Source of the DNA: Candidatus Eiseniibacteriota bacterium
GTDB lineage: Bacteria > Eisenbacteria > RBG-16-71-46 > CAIMUX01
NCBI GenBank assembly: GCA_903844735.1
Contig: CAIMUX010000064.1
Location: 1 to 64,000, forward strand
Length of the DNA stretch: 64,000 nt
Reading direction: 5' to 3'
The notes beneath the pieces were generated by a model that saw only the letters and a program-made list of their open reading frames with translations, ran no database searches and had not been told where the DNA came from. Both the position numbers and the translations under genes were made by a program. Of this stretch, positions 62,524-64,000 are shown one piece after another; within the stretch, counting starts at the first letter, position 1; each line of letters begins with the position of its first letter.

Positions 62524-63892
62524 GCTCCGTTCTCCCGAGTCCGGCCCGTCGTTCCATCCAGAGTCGGGGGGGGGGGGTCACACGCGGCACCGACGCGTCC
62601 AGCATCGGCTCGGGGAATTCCGCAGGGATCAGCCTGGACGATCCTTGGCCCGTCTCGACGGATCCAGCCGAACCACCGGCGCTCTCCACCGCTCCCGGAT
62701 CGATCTGGAGCGCCTCCTCTTCCGCATCCAGGTCCCAGATTCTCTCGTCGACATCCCCGGAGGCCTCGTCGGCAGTCGCGTCGATCTCTACTCGATCGTC
62801 GCCCGGCGCTCGGTCACGGGCCGGACCATCAGCGTCACCCGGGCCTGTGCGACCCATGACCGGCGGCTCCGCGACGCTCCCCCCGACCGGGAAGTGTTCG
62901 ACCAGAAACGGCGGCGGCTCCGACGAGGATTCCGTCCGAGGCTCGGCCTGAAACGTCGTATCGAGGCCGGCCGAAGAGGCCACCGAGGGTTCGGTCCAAT
63001 CGACGACGGCGCCGGCCGTCGCTGGTTCGTGGAGTTGATCCATCGGCATCTCGGCCAGCCCATCATCCGGGGGTTCAACCGCTACCAGATCGGGGAACGG
63101 ATCCACCGGGGCACGCTCCGCGTCCTCGTCTCCACGCGAGGTCGGGAGCTCCGCCGCAGACGCGTCCGGCGGCGTGAGCCCTCCGCTGAACAGCCCATCC
63201 TCCGCGTCCGCTTCCGGCGACGGACTGTCCGGGGCCATCGCGACGCCGACCGTGAGGGCAGTGGCTCCTTCGACCTTCTGCTCCTCGTGCGTCCGCTCCG
63301 CCGCTCGGGCCCGCTCCCGCAGTTCGAATGCCATTTCGGGCGAGCCGGCCGTCTGCACCTTATCGGCAAGGCCGTGGAACATCCGAGCTGCCTGATCAGA
63401 TTGCCCGGCACGGAGATAGTGGTCGCCGATGCGCAGGGCCGCCTCGACCTGCAGACCGACGGCGGATCCCGCGTGCTCGAGTGTGGTGAGAAACTCTTCG
63501 GAAAAGCGGGCGTCTCCGTTGATGGCATCAAGCCAGTGAAGAAAATGGGGCATCGCCTCGCCGAGAAGCCCCTCGCGATAATAGAGTTCGCCCAGGGTTC
63601 GGTGCACGGCGACCCGCCCGTGGTCGAGGCGGAGAACCTTCTTGCCGACCGCGATGGCGTTGCGATTCAACCCGGCTCGATCGTAGGAGTGTACCGCTTC
63701 CATCCACGCGTCGACCGCCTCTTGCGGACGACCTTCCCGCATCAGGAGGTCACCAAGGTAGACGTGGTCATAGGGGTCGGCCTCGGCCTCCACCACAAGC
63801 AGTCGCATCTCCTCGATCGCGTGCGCGATCTCCCCGTCCCGGGCGAGTCTCTGAGCCTTCCGCCTTGCGAAGGTGCCTTTTTCCAATGCCAT
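62507..63892 (-). CDS. TPR-repeat protein, probably the 5' part of a frameshifted gene
   Basis: 461 residues. N-terminal TPR array (~10-200: RKAQRLARDGEIAHAIEEMR, LYLGDLLMREGRPQEAVDAW-like text, LGELYYREGLLGEAMPHFLH, ALRIGDHYLRAGQSDQAARM). This is followed by ~240 residues of acidic, Pro/Ser-rich low-complexity sequence and a frameshifted tail after the Pro run at the C12 tract. The start ATG at 63892 is adjacent to GGAG (spacing too short to be ideal). Unknown function; scaffold proteins with this layout often organise envelope or gliding machinery. Upstream, 63893-64000 may contain the end of another minus-strand gene. Confidence 0.7.
   Translation of the reverse strand: MALEKGTFARRKAQRLARDGEIAHAIEEMRLLVVEAEADPYDHVYLGDLLMREGRPQEAVDAWMEAVHSYDRAGLNRNAIAVGKKVLRLDHGRVAVHRTLGELYYREGLLGEAMPHFLHWLDAINGDARFSEEFLTTLEHAGSAVGLQVEAALRIGDHYLRAGQSDQAARMFHGLADKVQTAGSPEMAFELRERARAAERTHEEQKVEGATALTVGVAMAPDSPSPEADAEDGLFSGGLTPPDASAAELPTSRGDEDAERAPVDPFPDLVAVEPPDDGLAEMPMDQLHEPATAGAVVDWTEPSVASSAGLDTTFQAEPRTESSSEPPPFLVEHFPVGGSVAEPPVMGRTGPGDADGPARDRAPGDDRVEIDATADEASGDVDERIWDLDAEEEALQIDPGAVESAGGSAGSVETGQGSSRLIPAEFPEPMLDASVPRVTPPPRLWMERRAGLGRTERGARP
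62566..62577 (-). other. C12 homopolymer at the split of the TPR gene
   Basis: Twelve consecutive G on the plus strand (C on the coding strand). With 11 C, the upstream frame joins the downstream frame at residues PPPDSGWNDGPDSGER... and runs on without a stop. Confidence 0.85.
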
Positions 63893-64000
63893 CTCCGGGC
63901 TGTCCCCATCCCTCTGGTTGTCGGCGTCCTCAGTTGTCTATCGTCATCGGCCGGATCGATCTGCAAGGAAAAGGGACAGCATGGCGAGGAGCCGGTCCAA

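Noticed and set aside
63893-64000. 3' end of another minus-strand gene
   Set aside because: A frame LDRLLAMLSLFLADRSGR followed by a stop is present, but 18 codons at the window edge are too few to support a call.

Overview
This is a roughly 64 kb, high-GC, gene-dense stretch of a Gram-negative bacterial chromosome. The envelope features are an OprB-type porin, a PilQ secretin, a C-terminal PEP-CTERM anchor, a FlgD-like C-terminal domain on a very large secreted repeat protein, and Cys-rich 'CCFPDG' repeats. Together they suggest an uncultivated member of the FCB / candidate-phylum world (Eisenbacteria-like, Latescibacteria-like or similar) or a deltaproteobacterium-like lineage. This is inference from domain style only; no rRNA, tRNA or other taxonomic marker was seen.

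Layout. 1-4741 (minus): a CheA kinase followed by a methyl-accepting chemotaxis protein with a HAMP-type tandem array, cut by the window edge. 5315-6789 (plus): an AbiE-type (type IV) toxin-antitoxin pair, then an OprB-like porin. 8192-14260: a decayed AlbA-like fragment, a giant secreted protein with three 948-bp repeats, a class III hybrid-cluster protein, and a decayed piece of the same repeat family. 14741-27670 (plus): one compact operon purM-purL-purQ-purH-purCE-purB-purD-purN-purF that encodes every step from PRPP to IMP. 27975-36718 (minus): pilQ-pilP-pilO-pilN-pilM, prepilin peptidase, a TPR protein and an ABC exporter pair. 37077-38258 (plus): a DUF4143-type AAA ATPase. 39015-47105 (minus): pilA, pilR, pilS, pilC, pilT, pilB. 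47393-49441: a long-type urocanate hydratase. 49547-58491: a glycosylation/secreted-protein island holding a TMTC-like protein, a GT39-like protein, a Cys-rich repeat protein, a PEP-CTERM protein, and GT4 and GT2 transferases. 58598-63892 (minus): a ComEA-like HhH protein, an outer-membrane barrel candidate and a TPR protein that appears split by a C12 homopolymer.

How the genes work together. The purine operon is self-sufficient for IMP synthesis. Its carboxylase is of the class II (animal-type) kind fused behind SAICAR synthetase, which explains why no purK is present. The two pilus clusters give an almost complete type IVa pilus: motors PilB and PilT, platform PilC, alignment complex PilMNOP, secretin PilQ, peptidase PilD, major pilin PilA, and the PilS/PilR sigma-54 control pair. 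The ComEA-like protein could partner the pilus in DNA uptake. The glycosyltransferases and the two exported proteins next to them suggest surface decoration.

The most unusual features are an interspersed palindromic repeat family with at least four copies between genes; several decayed duplicates; many short in-frame tandem repeats near protein N-termini; and the PAICS-like purCE fusion.
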